Assembly: GCF_000305785.2 (NCBI RefSeq)
Contig: NC_018868.3
Location: 2,638,001 to 2,702,000 of the forward strand
From: Simiduia agarivorans SA1 = DSM 21679
GTDB lineage: Bacteria; Pseudomonadota; Gammaproteobacteria; Pseudomonadales; Cellvibrionaceae
Direction of reading: 5' to 3'
DNA: 64,000 nt
The notes beneath the pieces are model-generated. The model worked only from the letters and a program-made list of their open reading frames with translations. It made no database searches and was not told where the DNA came from. Of this stretch, positions 53,026 to 62,339 are shown in pieces. Within the stretch, counting starts at the first letter, position 1, and every line of letters starts with the position of its first letter. Position numbers and translations under genes: made by a program.

Positions 53026-54609
53026 TCAGGTCGGGCTGGTGATCACGCCGTTACAAATGGGCTGGAACGCGGTCATGCTGTCCAGGTCATTGCCCATGCC
53101 ATTTTGCGGGAACCGGGTGGAGAAAAGGTTCTGCTCGTTGTGCAAAGCCATGTAGTTAAGCACCACCGTTTCCACCAACAGGTTGACGTTGTTGGCGGCC
53201 ACAGAACCCCCGGTCTCCACATCGCCGCTCGGGCGCATCCAGCCCAGCTGGCGGTGGGTTTCCTGCAGATCCGGTGTGGCGCCCAGCAGTTGGGCCCGGC
53301 CATTGGGGTTATAAACCAGGAAGAACGCCGAGGCGGTTTGCTGGTTGTCGCCGGTCCAGACGCCTTTGCCGGCGCCGTCGGGCGAGTTATCCAGCATTCC
53401 GTTACTGAATACAGAGCCGTCTGAGCAGACGTAGATCATCACCGGCATGCTTAGTTTTTGCGCATATTCCAATACCGCACCAATACAACGACCTGCGCGT
53501 AAATCCCGGCGCTCACCGGTAGCGCGATCACCGGTGTGGTAATCGTAGCCACCCATAGTAATGGTGCCAGCACCAGCAAAGCCGTTCAGAACCATCTTAG
53601 CAACCGATGCTGTCTTTCGGAATTCACCATCGCTGGCAAACTCTTCTGCACTGAACACGCCAGCAGGGCCGACCAAATCTGGGTCTAATTCCGGATTCAA
53701 TGCAGAGGGCTCACCAAAGGCATTAGCCAAATGCGCCGATTTAACGTACTGGCAGCGCAATGTTTCCTGCACTGCCGTGTGCTCCTCACCTGAAAGTCCG
53801 GTGTCAATACGGGCTATTTTTTTGTCGCTGACCCGGTACATGGACTCCATGACCTTAACGATGTCATCCTTGGAGAGAAGACTTGTTAAACCGCCTACAT
53901 CCACCAAGCCGGTCACGTCTGAAGGCCTATCTACTTTTGTCGGCCTAACTGCCGGGTCAATCATTGCAGCAGGAGCCATAGAGTTGCCTCCCGACTCACT
54001 GGAGCGCGAGCCTACTAAGGCAACAAGATTTCCAAATGCTCCCGCCTTATTGATACCGTACATGGGGTTGTGCGGATTATTGCCGGTGTCATTTTCCGAA
54101 CGAGCCGGAATCACACAGCCGTTGGTATTAGGCGCAGCTAAAATTGCTTTTTCGAGTATACCGCGCAGCATCGCAGAGTCCGAATGGAACCGCAGCCCCA
54201 GCGATTCGTCGATAAAGTTCTCGGTACTGGAAGAAGGCACCATATCGCCCGGCAAACCCTGCTTGTTGTAGCCCGCTGTGGACAGAAAGTCTAATTGACC
54301 TCCACGCCCCCCAATCAACACATTAGAACCGGCAAAGTTGGCACCGCCCGCCAAATCGAAACAAACAAAAGGAATTTTGCCAGCACCATTTAGTGGAATA
54401 TTGCAGTCGAAGACTTTTTGCAACACGTCCATTGAGAGTTCGCCGTGAGCACGCGCACTCAACAATCCGAGCGCGGTGGATCCAACCACCGCACCGGCGC
54501 CCAACTGAAAGCCCTGGGCGATCATGTCGCGACGGGATACCGGGCGGTGCATATTGGGTGTGACCAGAGCATCGTCAGGCTGGAAATGGGTTTTGAATTT
54601 CTTGCTCAT
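53026..54609 (-). CDS. Tat-exported DUF1501-like protein
   Basis: 527 residues. The N-terminus carries a twin-arginine motif 'VSRRDMIAQGFQLGAGAVVG', so folded export is expected. The body has 'GKIPFVCFDLAGGANFAGSN', 'YDYHTGDRATGERRDLRAG' and 'MIYVCSDGSVFSNG', similar to proteins in the DUF1501 group found near cytochrome genes. It is 19 bases after the LamG protein gene and ends the three-gene operon. A cofactor-bearing or partner protein of the CxxCH proteins is inferred. No enzyme activity is known for it. Confidence 0.78.
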   Translation of the reverse strand: MSKKFKTHFQPDDALVTPNMHRPVSRRDMIAQGFQLGAGAVVGSTALGLLSARAHGELSMDVLQKVFDCNIPLNGAGKIPFVCFDLAGGANFAGSNVLIGGRGGQLDFLSTAGYNKQGLPGDMVPSSSTENFIDESLGLRFHSDSAMLRGILEKAILAAPNTNGCVIPARSENDTGNNPHNPMYGINKAGAFGNLVALVGSRSSESGGNSMAPAAMIDPAVRPTKVDRPSDVTGLVDVGGLTSLLSKDDIVKVMESMYRVSDKKIARIDTGLSGEEHTAVQETLRCQYVKSAHLANAFGEPSALNPELDPDLVGPAGVFSAEEFASDGEFRKTASVAKMVLNGFAGAGTITMGGYDYHTGDRATGERRDLRAGRCIGAVLEYAQKLSMPVMIYVCSDGSVFSNGMLDNSPDGAGKGVWTGDNQQTASAFFLVYNPNGRAQLLGATPDLQETHRQLGWMRPSGDVETGGSVAANNVNLLVETVVLNYMALHNEQNLFSTRFPQNGMGNDLDSMTAFQPICNGVITSPT

Positions 54610-54628
54610 AATAGTTTCCTCGCCCCGA

Positions 54629-57139
54629 TTATTGCAGCAGCATCACGGCGCTACCGGTTGCGGCAGCACACACAGCTTTAACGGTGTTGGCGGTTTTGGT
54701 CACACAGTCACTGCTACAGCTGGTCGCTGTCATCGCATCGATCAGACTGTTCAGCTCGGTTTGAATTTCGCCGTCAATGGGCTGGTCATCCATAACCGCA
54801 TTGCCGGTATTGGGCACGGTTGCGAAACTGTGGCCCAACATTGCCGCCACCAGCGGATCAATAATCTGTGACCGGCCAGTTGCATCGAACGCGCTGTTGA
54901 CGTTGGCACTGAAGTTAAAACCGGGGAAATAGCTGGCACGCATGCTGGTGCTGTCCACCAGTTCGTTGCAGTACTGCACCGCCAGCTGGGTAATGCCCAT
55001 CTGGTGCGCCGCCAGGAAACCACGCGGGTTTTCTTCCGTGGGCATTTGCTGTTTGACCAACTCAAATACCGCGTTCACGGCCGGATCGGTTTTGGACACC
55101 CCGGTCAATGCCGCCAGTGTATTGTTGATTTCTTCGTAGTGACGCAAACCGATTGCGGTCTGTCCCTCAATGTCGGCCGGCGTCGCAGGTGGCGTGGGTA
55201 CCGGCTCGGTGCGTGCAAAGGTATTGCTGCCGGCCTGGTCGAAGGTCAGGAAGAACTGATCCGAGGTCGGGCCCTTGTCCAGCGGGATAATGGTACCCAA
55301 CTCGCTCAATACCACTCCACCCTCAACATAATTGCCGCTGCTGATTTCAACATTCAGGTTGGCATAAGCCTGACCTACACTGGCTTCGCGGCCGTTTACC
55401 CCTATGCGCATACCCGACAGGGTAAAGGGCGCTGATGGCGCGGCGGTGTTGTCCAGGCTGATGAAGAACGGCTTGTTAAACAGGTAGCCGTAGTTATCAA
55501 ACTGCTGAACTTCAAACACCACAAACGCATCGGGCATGTCCACCAGGTGGCTGACGCTGAACAGCAGGAAGAATTTCTCCCCTACGCCGGCGTCATAATT
55601 GGTCACGATATCGGTGTCGCTGAGCGTGCGGTTATGGATCGCCAGCAAACGCACGGCGCCCAACCAGGCATCACCATTTGACACTTCTGCACCGAGCGCC
55701 AGGGCAAAACTCGGATCCCAGTTGGCCAACAAGCCGGGCTCGAGTTCATCTGCATCCGAAGACAACTCACCGTTCACGTAAATGCGGCGACCATTGACCG
55801 GACTGTAGGTCATTACCACGTGCTGCAATGTGGCCTGCAGCACTTCATCGGCGTTGGGGGTAGACAGCAACGGCATACCATTGGCGTCGTTGCCGGTGGA
55901 CGACCGCAGGGCAAAGTCGTAGTTGTACAAGGTCTGGCCAACGGTGAAGTTGCGCGCCGTGTCGCCACCGGAATAGGTGATGATGCGCGCCGGGCCATCC
56001 TGGGTGGTGTTCTCGGGCACAACCCAGGCTTCGATGGAAAATTCATTGGTGGCGGTCAGCAAATCATACAATTTGCGGCTGGCCTGGGTTGAACCCTGGG
56101 CTTTACCACCATTGAATTTCACGCCCCAGGCACCCAGCCACTCGTGTGGCCCGCTCAGGGTTAAATGCAGGGCAGGTGACACGCCGGAGGTATCGAACGC
56201 CGTGGAGCCGGAACCGGTCTTGAACTGGTACAGGGCGATCACGTTGTTTTCCACTCGGCCGCCGGAAGACGCCACAATGCCGTCGTCCGCCAGGTTTACC
56301 GCCTTGGAAATCACCAGCGCAGGGTCCACTTCCACCGGCTCGATGCTATCGGCAAATGCGCGGATGGCCGCTTCCATTTCGTTGGAGGCCGACGGACAGT
56401 TATTGCCCCAGCAATTGTGGAACTCGTTGCGCAGCCGGACCACCAGGCGGGAATTTTCCGGCGTGTCCAGGCTGATGCGCGAACGCGCCGCATCATAGGC
56501 TACCTGTATATCGCCTTCGCCCAGATAGGGCTGCTGCTGGTTGGCGCTGGTGCTGGAATGGCACTGGCCACAGTAGGGTTGTAAAAGATCGTACACCGGC
56601 TGGAAGCCATCCGGCGTGGCAGGGAAACTTTTCGACGCGCCCACGTCTTTCAGCTCTGGCGCGGTCAACACCACCGTGTTGGAAATACTGCCGGAGGCTT
56701 GCGCCCAGCGGGTAATCCAGGTGGTCATGGTGTCGGCACAGGCGCTGGCTTCGGTTTCCCAGCAGTTGTGGCCGCCACCGACTTTGGTGACCAGTCGCGA
56801 CGCAGCCGGGTTGGACAGATCCACCAGGGTATTGGCGATGGCGTAAGCCTCGTTCACATCGTCGCGGCGGACGAATTGAGGTGACTGACCGCCGTCAATG
56901 TGACAGGCACCACAGCGGTCATCGGCCACCAGGTTATCCCACACATTGATTTTGAAACTCTGCACATCGTCCGTGGCCGGCGCCGGGCCGGTATAGGTAA
57001 ATCCGCCACCGCCGTTGTTGCCCTGATTGGGATTGTTGTTTTCAATCGTTTGCGCGCCGGAACCTCCGCCGCAGGCCACAATGGCAGCCAGGGAGACGGG
57101 GAGCAGGACGCGACCGAGTAAAGTGATAGTTGTTGTCAT
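54629..57139 (-). CDS. Lipoprotein with two CxxCH motifs and a LamG-like domain
   Basis: 836 residues from ATG 57139, preceded by 'GAGGGG'. Lipobox 'AIVAC' puts the lipid on Cys23, followed by Gly/Asn-rich linker. Heme-binding type motifs are 'CGACH' (76-80) and 'CGQCH' (190-194), so a covalently bound di-heme N-terminal region is likely. Residues about 300-500 look like a concanavalin/LamG sandwich ('LLTATNEFSIEAWVVPENT', 'NGRRIYVNGELSSD'). The C-terminus is less clear. It sits between the CxxCH protein and the Tat-exported protein. The fusion of a cytochrome-like region to a glycan-type sandwich at the cell surface is unusual. Confidence 0.83.
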   Translation of the reverse strand: MTTTITLLGRVLLPVSLAAIVACGGGSGAQTIENNNPNQGNNGGGGFTYTGPAPATDDVQSFKINVWDNLVADDRCGACHIDGGQSPQFVRRDDVNEAYAIANTLVDLSNPAASRLVTKVGGGHNCWETEASACADTMTTWITRWAQASGSISNTVVLTAPELKDVGASKSFPATPDGFQPVYDLLQPYCGQCHSSTSANQQQPYLGEGDIQVAYDAARSRISLDTPENSRLVVRLRNEFHNCWGNNCPSASNEMEAAIRAFADSIEPVEVDPALVISKAVNLADDGIVASSGGRVENNVIALYQFKTGSGSTAFDTSGVSPALHLTLSGPHEWLGAWGVKFNGGKAQGSTQASRKLYDLLTATNEFSIEAWVVPENTTQDGPARIITYSGGDTARNFTVGQTLYNYDFALRSSTGNDANGMPLLSTPNADEVLQATLQHVVMTYSPVNGRRIYVNGELSSDADELEPGLLANWDPSFALALGAEVSNGDAWLGAVRLLAIHNRTLSDTDIVTNYDAGVGEKFFLLFSVSHLVDMPDAFVVFEVQQFDNYGYLFNKPFFISLDNTAAPSAPFTLSGMRIGVNGREASVGQAYANLNVEISSGNYVEGGVVLSELGTIIPLDKGPTSDQFFLTFDQAGSNTFARTEPVPTPPATPADIEGQTAIGLRHYEEINNTLAALTGVSKTDPAVNAVFELVKQQMPTEENPRGFLAAHQMGITQLAVQYCNELVDSTSMRASYFPGFNFSANVNSAFDATGRSQIIDPLVAAMLGHSFATVPNTGNAVMDDQPIDGEIQTELNSLIDAMTATSCSSDCVTKTANTVKAVCAAATGSAVMLLQ

Positions 57140-57150
57140 TGGTGCGCCCC

Positions 57151-58368
57151 TCAATTGCTGCTCAGGCAGTAGTCGGCCGACTCAGCAAAGACCTGCTTGA
57201 GTTGGTAACCGCCACTTTTGAAACTGGTAACCATGTCGCTGACGGCCGTGCGGTCGGCGGCATTGCCCGGCTCGCGCAGGCACACGGTTTTGAACACACG
57301 CTTGACCTGGCATTGCGCAAACGCATCGGAATGCGCCAGCTCCATGCCCATGGTTTTGGCGCCGTTGCCGCTACCGGGCAGGGTCTGGTCCCACCCCAGC
57401 AGCTGATTCTGGCCAGCGCGCCAGTAGTTGTCCCACTTGTCGTCGGGGGTCACAAAACCGTTCGGGAAGGTGGTGCTGTTGATGTGGTACTTGGCCTGCA
57501 CCCGGGTGCCGGTTTCCGGGTCTGTTTCGCCGGCACTGTTGTAGACCAACTGGCCGTTTTCGCCGGTCAGGTCATTGTCTGCATCGTACTGGTAATTGTA
57601 GTAGGCGAAGGCCTGCGCCAAGGGGTCCATGCCGCTATGGCAACCGATGCAATTGTTGTTGAACACCCGGCTGTCACCGCCCGGACTGCGGCTCACATCC
57701 TGGCGGATGCGATCGGGGGTGCGGGTGATATCGTGCACCTGCTCCAGGTCCATGCACAGGTGATTCATCAGGGTAAACCGGAACATGGCGCGGTTGGTGC
57801 CCGCGATGAAAAACGCTTTGGCCGCTGCGCGGGTGGTCATCAGACCGGCGGTGGCCTCTGCCTCAAGTCCCGTTACCTGGGTTTGGGTGCGCTCCACCAG
57901 ATTGTCTTTCAGGCTCGCGCCACTGGCATAAAGCTGGGCGTAATGGTTGTTGTTGTTGTTGGCGTAGGCGGGCAGCCCCAGGCTCGGGTCGCCCACATAG
58001 ATGATGTTGTCATACAGCGCGGTGCGGAAATCCTTACCGTCGCGCACGATGCCAATCACGGTGGCCACATAATCGTTGAAATCCCTGAACACGTCGCCGT
58101 CGCGGTTGGTGGCCGGCATGAATAAGTTTTTCAGGGTGACCGCATAGAAACCTTCGTTTTCCATCGCGGTATTGGCGGCTGCAACCACGTTGCCGGCATC
58201 GATGTCGGCCGCCATGTCCAGCAGCACCGCCTCGCTGGGCGGGACGCCGGCAATGCGGTCGTGGATCATTTTGGCTTCTTCGCGCGCACCGGCCTGAACG
58301 GCAGTGGCACCCGCAGCCAAAATCAGAGCACCTGCAATCTGCAGGGCACGGGGAGTAAATGTTTTCAT
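57151..58368 (-). CDS. Exported CxxCH protein (DUF1585/1588-type character)
   Basis: 405 residues with signal peptide ending 'AVQAG'. One heme-type motif 'CIGCH' lies at 240-244, in the setting 'VFNNNCIGCHSGMDPLAQAF', typical of planctomycete-type cytochrome-associated proteins. The C-terminus has 'CQVKRVFKTVCLREP', with further Cys. First gene of the three-gene minus operon; its stop is 11 bases from the LamG gene start. Function probably extracytoplasmic electron transfer or substrate oxidation. Divergent from the HzsA-related gene. Confidence 0.8.
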   Translation of the reverse strand: MKTFTPRALQIAGALILAAGATAVQAGAREEAKMIHDRIAGVPPSEAVLLDMAADIDAGNVVAAANTAMENEGFYAVTLKNLFMPATNRDGDVFRDFNDYVATVIGIVRDGKDFRTALYDNIIYVGDPSLGLPAYANNNNNHYAQLYASGASLKDNLVERTQTQVTGLEAEATAGLMTTRAAAKAFFIAGTNRAMFRFTLMNHLCMDLEQVHDITRTPDRIRQDVSRSPGGDSRVFNNNCIGCHSGMDPLAQAFAYYNYQYDADNDLTGENGQLVYNSAGETDPETGTRVQAKYHINSTTFPNGFVTPDDKWDNYWRAGQNQLLGWDQTLPGSGNGAKTMGMELAHSDAFAQCQVKRVFKTVCLREPGNAADRTAVSDMVTSFKSGGYQLKQVFAESADYCLSSN

Positions 58369-58766
58369 AGTGGCTCTTGTTCCTGGCTCGCGTTGCTGGC
58401 TGGAGCGCCCGGTCCGTTAGTGTAAAGCGCCGACTGGCGGATTCCTTGACGGCTCATGAGCCGCTTATTACCGCCTGTCAGTGACCACTTCCAAGATGTG
58501 ATGAGGTTCAAATAATTGCTTGGCGAGACTTTCTAAATTCACTGCAACTGGAACACTGTATCAACATCCGAGCTGATCAATCCGCGAACAAACCCGCAAA
58601 TCGCTCAAAAGTGTGCTGCTGTTCACAGCGAGCGTAGTACGAAGGTACCAATCAGGTGCCTGCAGAGATTCACCGGCACAGGGAAGTTTGCCAGCCCCTC
58701 TCGGCGCTGGCACCCTTGTAGCCGCCACGCAAGATTCCGTGGCCCTGAAAAAGAGTTGTTCATTCT
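58369..58766. promoter_or_regulatory. 398-base divergent intergenic region with a structured leader
   Basis: No coding frame was found. Between 58650 and 58743 three helices are visible: 58656-58660/58675-58679, 58690-58695/58706-58711 and 58724-58729/58738-58743; GGTGCC at 58655-58660 could also pair with GGCACC at 58709-58714, an alternative fold. The block ends about 23 bases before the HzsA-related start. It does not meet the consensus of a known riboswitch that I can recognise. The left part holds the minus-operon promoter. Confidence 0.4.
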
Positions 58767-61487
58767 ATGCACATCGCCAAATTTCACCGTTTGCCCCTCG
58801 CTATGGGCCTGGTGGCTTTGCTCAACGCCTGCACATCCAGTGTCGAAACCGGCCCCATAGACGACCTGGAGCCAGACCCGGTTGTCCTGGATGTGCCCAT
58901 GGCCTACATCGACCGCCCATTGCCGGTGGATGAAGACGACAACCCCATTGAAGACGATGTGCTCATGCCACAAACCTTCATGGCCGGCGCGGTGTTGTAC
59001 CTGAAAGACCGCGCCTCCAGCTCAGCGGCACAGGTGGATATCACCTCTCAGGCCTGGCCAGAGGGCGAGTTGTACGACGTGAAGGATCTCACCGCCTCTT
59101 ACGACGGTGAGCGCTTACTATTTGCCATGCGCGCGCCCAACATTGAAGGCGCGGACGAAGAAGACCAGCCGCGCTGGAACATCTGGGAATACGACATCCC
59201 TTCCGCTACCCTGCGCCGGGTCATTGCCGACGACATTCAGGCCGAAGTGGGCCACGACGTGGCACCCCGCTATTTGCCCGGTGTCGAGCGCAAAATTGTG
59301 TTTTCTTCCAACCGTCAGACCCGTTCGCGCGCGATTCTGCTGGACGACAGCAAACCCCAGTATTCGGCCCTGGACGACAGCCGCAACGAAGAAGCCTTCG
59401 TGCTGCACGTGATGGACAATGACGGCACCAACATCCAACAGCTGACCTACAACCAGTCGCACGAGATGTCGCCACTGGTAATGCCCGATGGGCGCATTAT
59501 TTACACCCGCTGGGACCGCGTCGGCGGCAACAATCAGCTGAGCTTCTACACCATCGATCCCTACGGCATGCACCAGGCACTGCAATACGGCTATCACAGC
59601 CAGGATACCGGTACCGGTGGCAGTGACGCGGTGCTGGTGCGGCCCCAGGCCATGCCCGATGGCCGCGTCTTCGGCATCAATCGCGCCCGCATCAGCCAAC
59701 GCTTTGGCGGCGACCTGGTGGCGGTGGATGTGACCAACTTTGTGTCTGCCACCCAGCCGGTCAATGGCGGCACCGGTACAGAGGGGCAGGTGTCCGTGTT
59801 TCCACTGCCCCTGACCACCGATGATTCGCCCGCACTGGCCGGCAGCTACTACTCGGCCCAGCCATTGTTTGATGCCACCAACCGCTATCTGGTGAGCTGG
59901 AGCCGTTGCCGCGTGCTCAATCCGGACACCGGCCTGCCGGTGAGCTGCACCGAAGACAATCTGGCAGCCGCCGATGTCCAGCTGGCCGACCCCCTGTTCG
60001 GGGTTTACATTTTCAATGCCGATGAGCAAACCCAACAGCCGATTCTGCTGCCCACCGAGGGTCGCATGCTGGTGGAACCCCTGTTGCTGATTCCGCGCAC
60101 TCCCGACAACCTGATACCACCGCCGGTGGCCGACATTGACTACGATGCCGCCCTGGCCGAGGAAGGTCTGGGCAGCCTCTACATCAAGAGCGTCTACGAT
60201 TTTGACGGCACCGCCAGCCTGGCAATTGAATCCGTGCGCAATCCCGCCAGTCCCGAGTTCGCCGCCCGCCCTGCCCGCTTCTTGCGGTTGGTCAAAGCCG
60301 TGTCCATTCCCTCCGACGAGGTGCTCGACTTTCCCAATACCGCCTTCGGTCGCTCGGCCGCCAATGGCATGCGCGAAATCCTGGGTTATGTGCCCATCGA
60401 GCCGGACGGCTCGGTCATGACCAAAGTGCCGGCCGATGTGGCTTTCACCTTCGACATCGTCGATGTCAACGGCCAGCGACTGAATGCTGGCTTGCGCCAC
60501 AACAACTGGCTGCAGGTACGCCCCGGCGAAAAACGCACCTGCAATGGCTGCCACACCCGCCAGAGCGAGCTGCCCCACGGCCGTATAGATGCCGAAGCGC
60601 CGTCTGCCAATGCCGGCGCACCCACCGATGGCGTGTTCCCCAACACCAATCCTTTGCTGCCGGCGCTCATGGGCGAAACCATGGCAGAGGCCTACACGCG
60701 GGTTAATGGCGGCGACGTGCGCACCCCCAGCGTGAATATCGAGTACACCGATGAGTGGACCGATCCCATGGTCACAGCGCCCGAGGCCGACTTCAGCTAT
60801 GCCTACAGCGAGGTCCCTGCCAGCCCGGATAACGCCAATTGTGGCCTGAAGGGCTCACCCTGGAACGGCTTGTGCCGTGTGACCATTCACTATGTGGACC
60901 ACATTCAACCGATATGGGATCTGGCACGACCCGACGCCGTGGACCCGATGATCGACAACCAGTGCAGTGGCTGCCACCGCGCCACCGATGACATGGGTGT
61001 GCTGATTGATCCCGACGACCGCGGCCAACTGGAGTTGACCGCCGATCCGGACCCCCAGCAACAGGCGCACTTCGTCAGCTACCGCGAGCTGCTGTTCAAC
61101 GATGTGATTCAGGAAATCAACGAAAATAACCAGCTGGTGGATAAACTGTTCCCGGTGTTTGATGCCAACGGCAACCCGGTGTACCTGGTTGAGCGGGATG
61201 CCAATGGCGATCCGATTCTGGACGAAAACGGCAATCCCATCCTGATTCTGGACGAAAACGGCATGCCCATTCAGGAAACCGAAACCCGTAACATTCCGGC
61301 GTCCATGAGCAGTAACGGCGCCGCCAACAGCAACCGGTTCATGAACAAGTTCACCCAGGCACCGGGCACCAACGACACCGTGGATCACCGCGGCATGCTT
61401 AAGCCCGGTGAGCTGAAACTGTTGCGCGAATGGCTGGATCTGGGCGCTCAGTACTATAACAATCCCTTTGCAGTGCCTGTAAACTAG
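58767..61487 (+). CDS. HzsA-related lipoprotein with two CxxCH motifs
   Basis: 906 residues. Lipobox 'LLNAC' (Cys22). A beta-propeller-like middle shows PD40-type repeats 'VFSSNRQTRSRAILL', 'VMDNDGTNIQQLTYNQSHEMSP' in outline and 'PDGRIIYTRWDR'. C-terminal part contains 'CNGCH' (592) and 'CSGCH' (733). This overall layout matches proteins annotated as hydrazine synthase alpha-related, a family spread beyond anammox. Hydrazine synthesis here is not claimed; the HzsB/C partners were not seen. Probably an outer, heme-bearing lipoprotein acting with the divergent CxxCH/LamG operon. An acidic Asn-Gly-Asp rich repeat lies near the C-terminus. Confidence 0.82.
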   Translation: MHIAKFHRLPLAMGLVALLNACTSSVETGPIDDLEPDPVVLDVPMAYIDRPLPVDEDDNPIEDDVLMPQTFMAGAVLYLKDRASSSAAQVDITSQAWPEGELYDVKDLTASYDGERLLFAMRAPNIEGADEEDQPRWNIWEYDIPSATLRRVIADDIQAEVGHDVAPRYLPGVERKIVFSSNRQTRSRAILLDDSKPQYSALDDSRNEEAFVLHVMDNDGTNIQQLTYNQSHEMSPLVMPDGRIIYTRWDRVGGNNQLSFYTIDPYGMHQALQYGYHSQDTGTGGSDAVLVRPQAMPDGRVFGINRARISQRFGGDLVAVDVTNFVSATQPVNGGTGTEGQVSVFPLPLTTDDSPALAGSYYSAQPLFDATNRYLVSWSRCRVLNPDTGLPVSCTEDNLAAADVQLADPLFGVYIFNADEQTQQPILLPTEGRMLVEPLLLIPRTPDNLIPPPVADIDYDAALAEEGLGSLYIKSVYDFDGTASLAIESVRNPASPEFAARPARFLRLVKAVSIPSDEVLDFPNTAFGRSAANGMREILGYVPIEPDGSVMTKVPADVAFTFDIVDVNGQRLNAGLRHNNWLQVRPGEKRTCNGCHTRQSELPHGRIDAEAPSANAGAPTDGVFPNTNPLLPALMGETMAEAYTRVNGGDVRTPSVNIEYTDEWTDPMVTAPEADFSYAYSEVPASPDNANCGLKGSPWNGLCRVTIHYVDHIQPIWDLARPDAVDPMIDNQCSGCHRATDDMGVLIDPDDRGQLELTADPDPQQQAHFVSYRELLFNDVIQEINENNQLVDKLFPVFDANGNPVYLVERDANGDPILDENGNPILILDENGMPIQETETRNIPASMSSNGAANSNRFMNKFTQAPGTNDTVDHRGMLKPGELKLLREWLDLGAQYYNNPFAVPVN

Positions 61488-61504
61488 GCCCTTTACTCTA
61501 ATCG

Positions 61505-61525
61505 CGGGTGGCTCGTTGCCACCCG
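61505..61525. other. Hairpin after the HzsA-related gene
   Basis: Perfect 8-bp stem CGGGTGGC/GCCACCCG with a five-base loop, 18 bases after the stop. No T run follows, so it may act as a 3'-end stabiliser rather than a strong terminator, and transcription may continue into the next genes. Confidence 0.5.
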
Positions 61526-61552
61526 ACTAACAATAATTCAGGCCTCCTTTGC

Positions 61553-62339
61553 ATGTGGTTTAAGCAACTCAGCTGCGTATTGATAGCCGGACTCTTCAGC
61601 CTTCCCGGTTTTTCTCAGTCGGAAGCGACCTGACAACGACGGCTGGTTTGGCTTTTTTGCCGAACAACCCCCGCTGATAGTCACCGTGGACGACGCCTAT
61701 ATTGAAATGCGCACCGGCCCCGGCCGCGGCTTTCCGGTATTCCACGTAGTGGAAAAAGGCGAAGCCATTACCTTACTGAAGAAGCGCACCGACTGGGTCA
61801 AAGTCAAAACCAAGCGCGGCCAGAGCGGCTGGGTTTACCGGCATCAGCTGGCGCTGACCTTGGGTCCCGACCAATTACCGGTGACACTCAAACCCAGCGG
61901 CCGTGACCTTTATGAAGACCACAGCTGGGAATTGGGCCTGGCCATGGGCCAGTTCGGGGGCGTCGATTCGCTGAGCTTTTACGCCGGTCACCGCTTTACC
62001 CCGAATCTGCAAATGGGCTTCAGCCTGTCACAGGCCACCAGCCGCATTGCCGATTCCAAAATCGGTTACCTGCGCTTGCAACACCAGCCCTGGCCACATT
62101 GGCGCATTGCCCCCTTTTTCGAGTTGGGCGCGGGCGCCATCCACTCCACCAAGCGCTCGGCACTGGACCAGCCGCTGGACAGCACCGATGCCAGCTTGTT
62201 GATCGCCACGGGCGTGAATATTTATCTGAGCCGCAGCTTCATGGGCCGGCTCGAATACAACAACCATAGAATTCTCACCAGCCGGGATGAGAACGAAGAG
62301 GTCAGCGAATGGAAAGTTGGATTCAACGTGTTCTTTTAA
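61553..62339 (+). pseudogene. SH3-domain outer-membrane protein gene with a single-base frameshift
   Basis: A signal peptide frame from ATG 61553 ('LIAGLFSLPGFSQS') runs into a stop near 61631. The following bases in the next frame continue with 'NDGWFGFFAEQPPLIVTVDD' and an SH3-type domain ('MRTGPGRGFPVFHVVEKGEAITLLKKR', 'SGWVYRHQL'), then a beta-barrel-like part ('FYAGHRFTPNLQMGF', 'FFELGAGAIHSTKR') ending at 62339. Removing one base joins the two into 261 residues. Without it the protein lacks its signal. The stop region overlaps the next gene by 31 bases. Confidence 0.78.

Noticed and set aside
58640..58745. Cobalamin or c-di-GMP riboswitch
   Set aside because: GCACAGGG and paired stems invite the comparison, but the conserved cores of both classes are not present.
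59118..60578. 486-codon minus-strand frame inside the HzsA-related gene
   Set aside because: Antisense of a clearly coding region, residue pattern Gly/Val/His-rich without any family motif.
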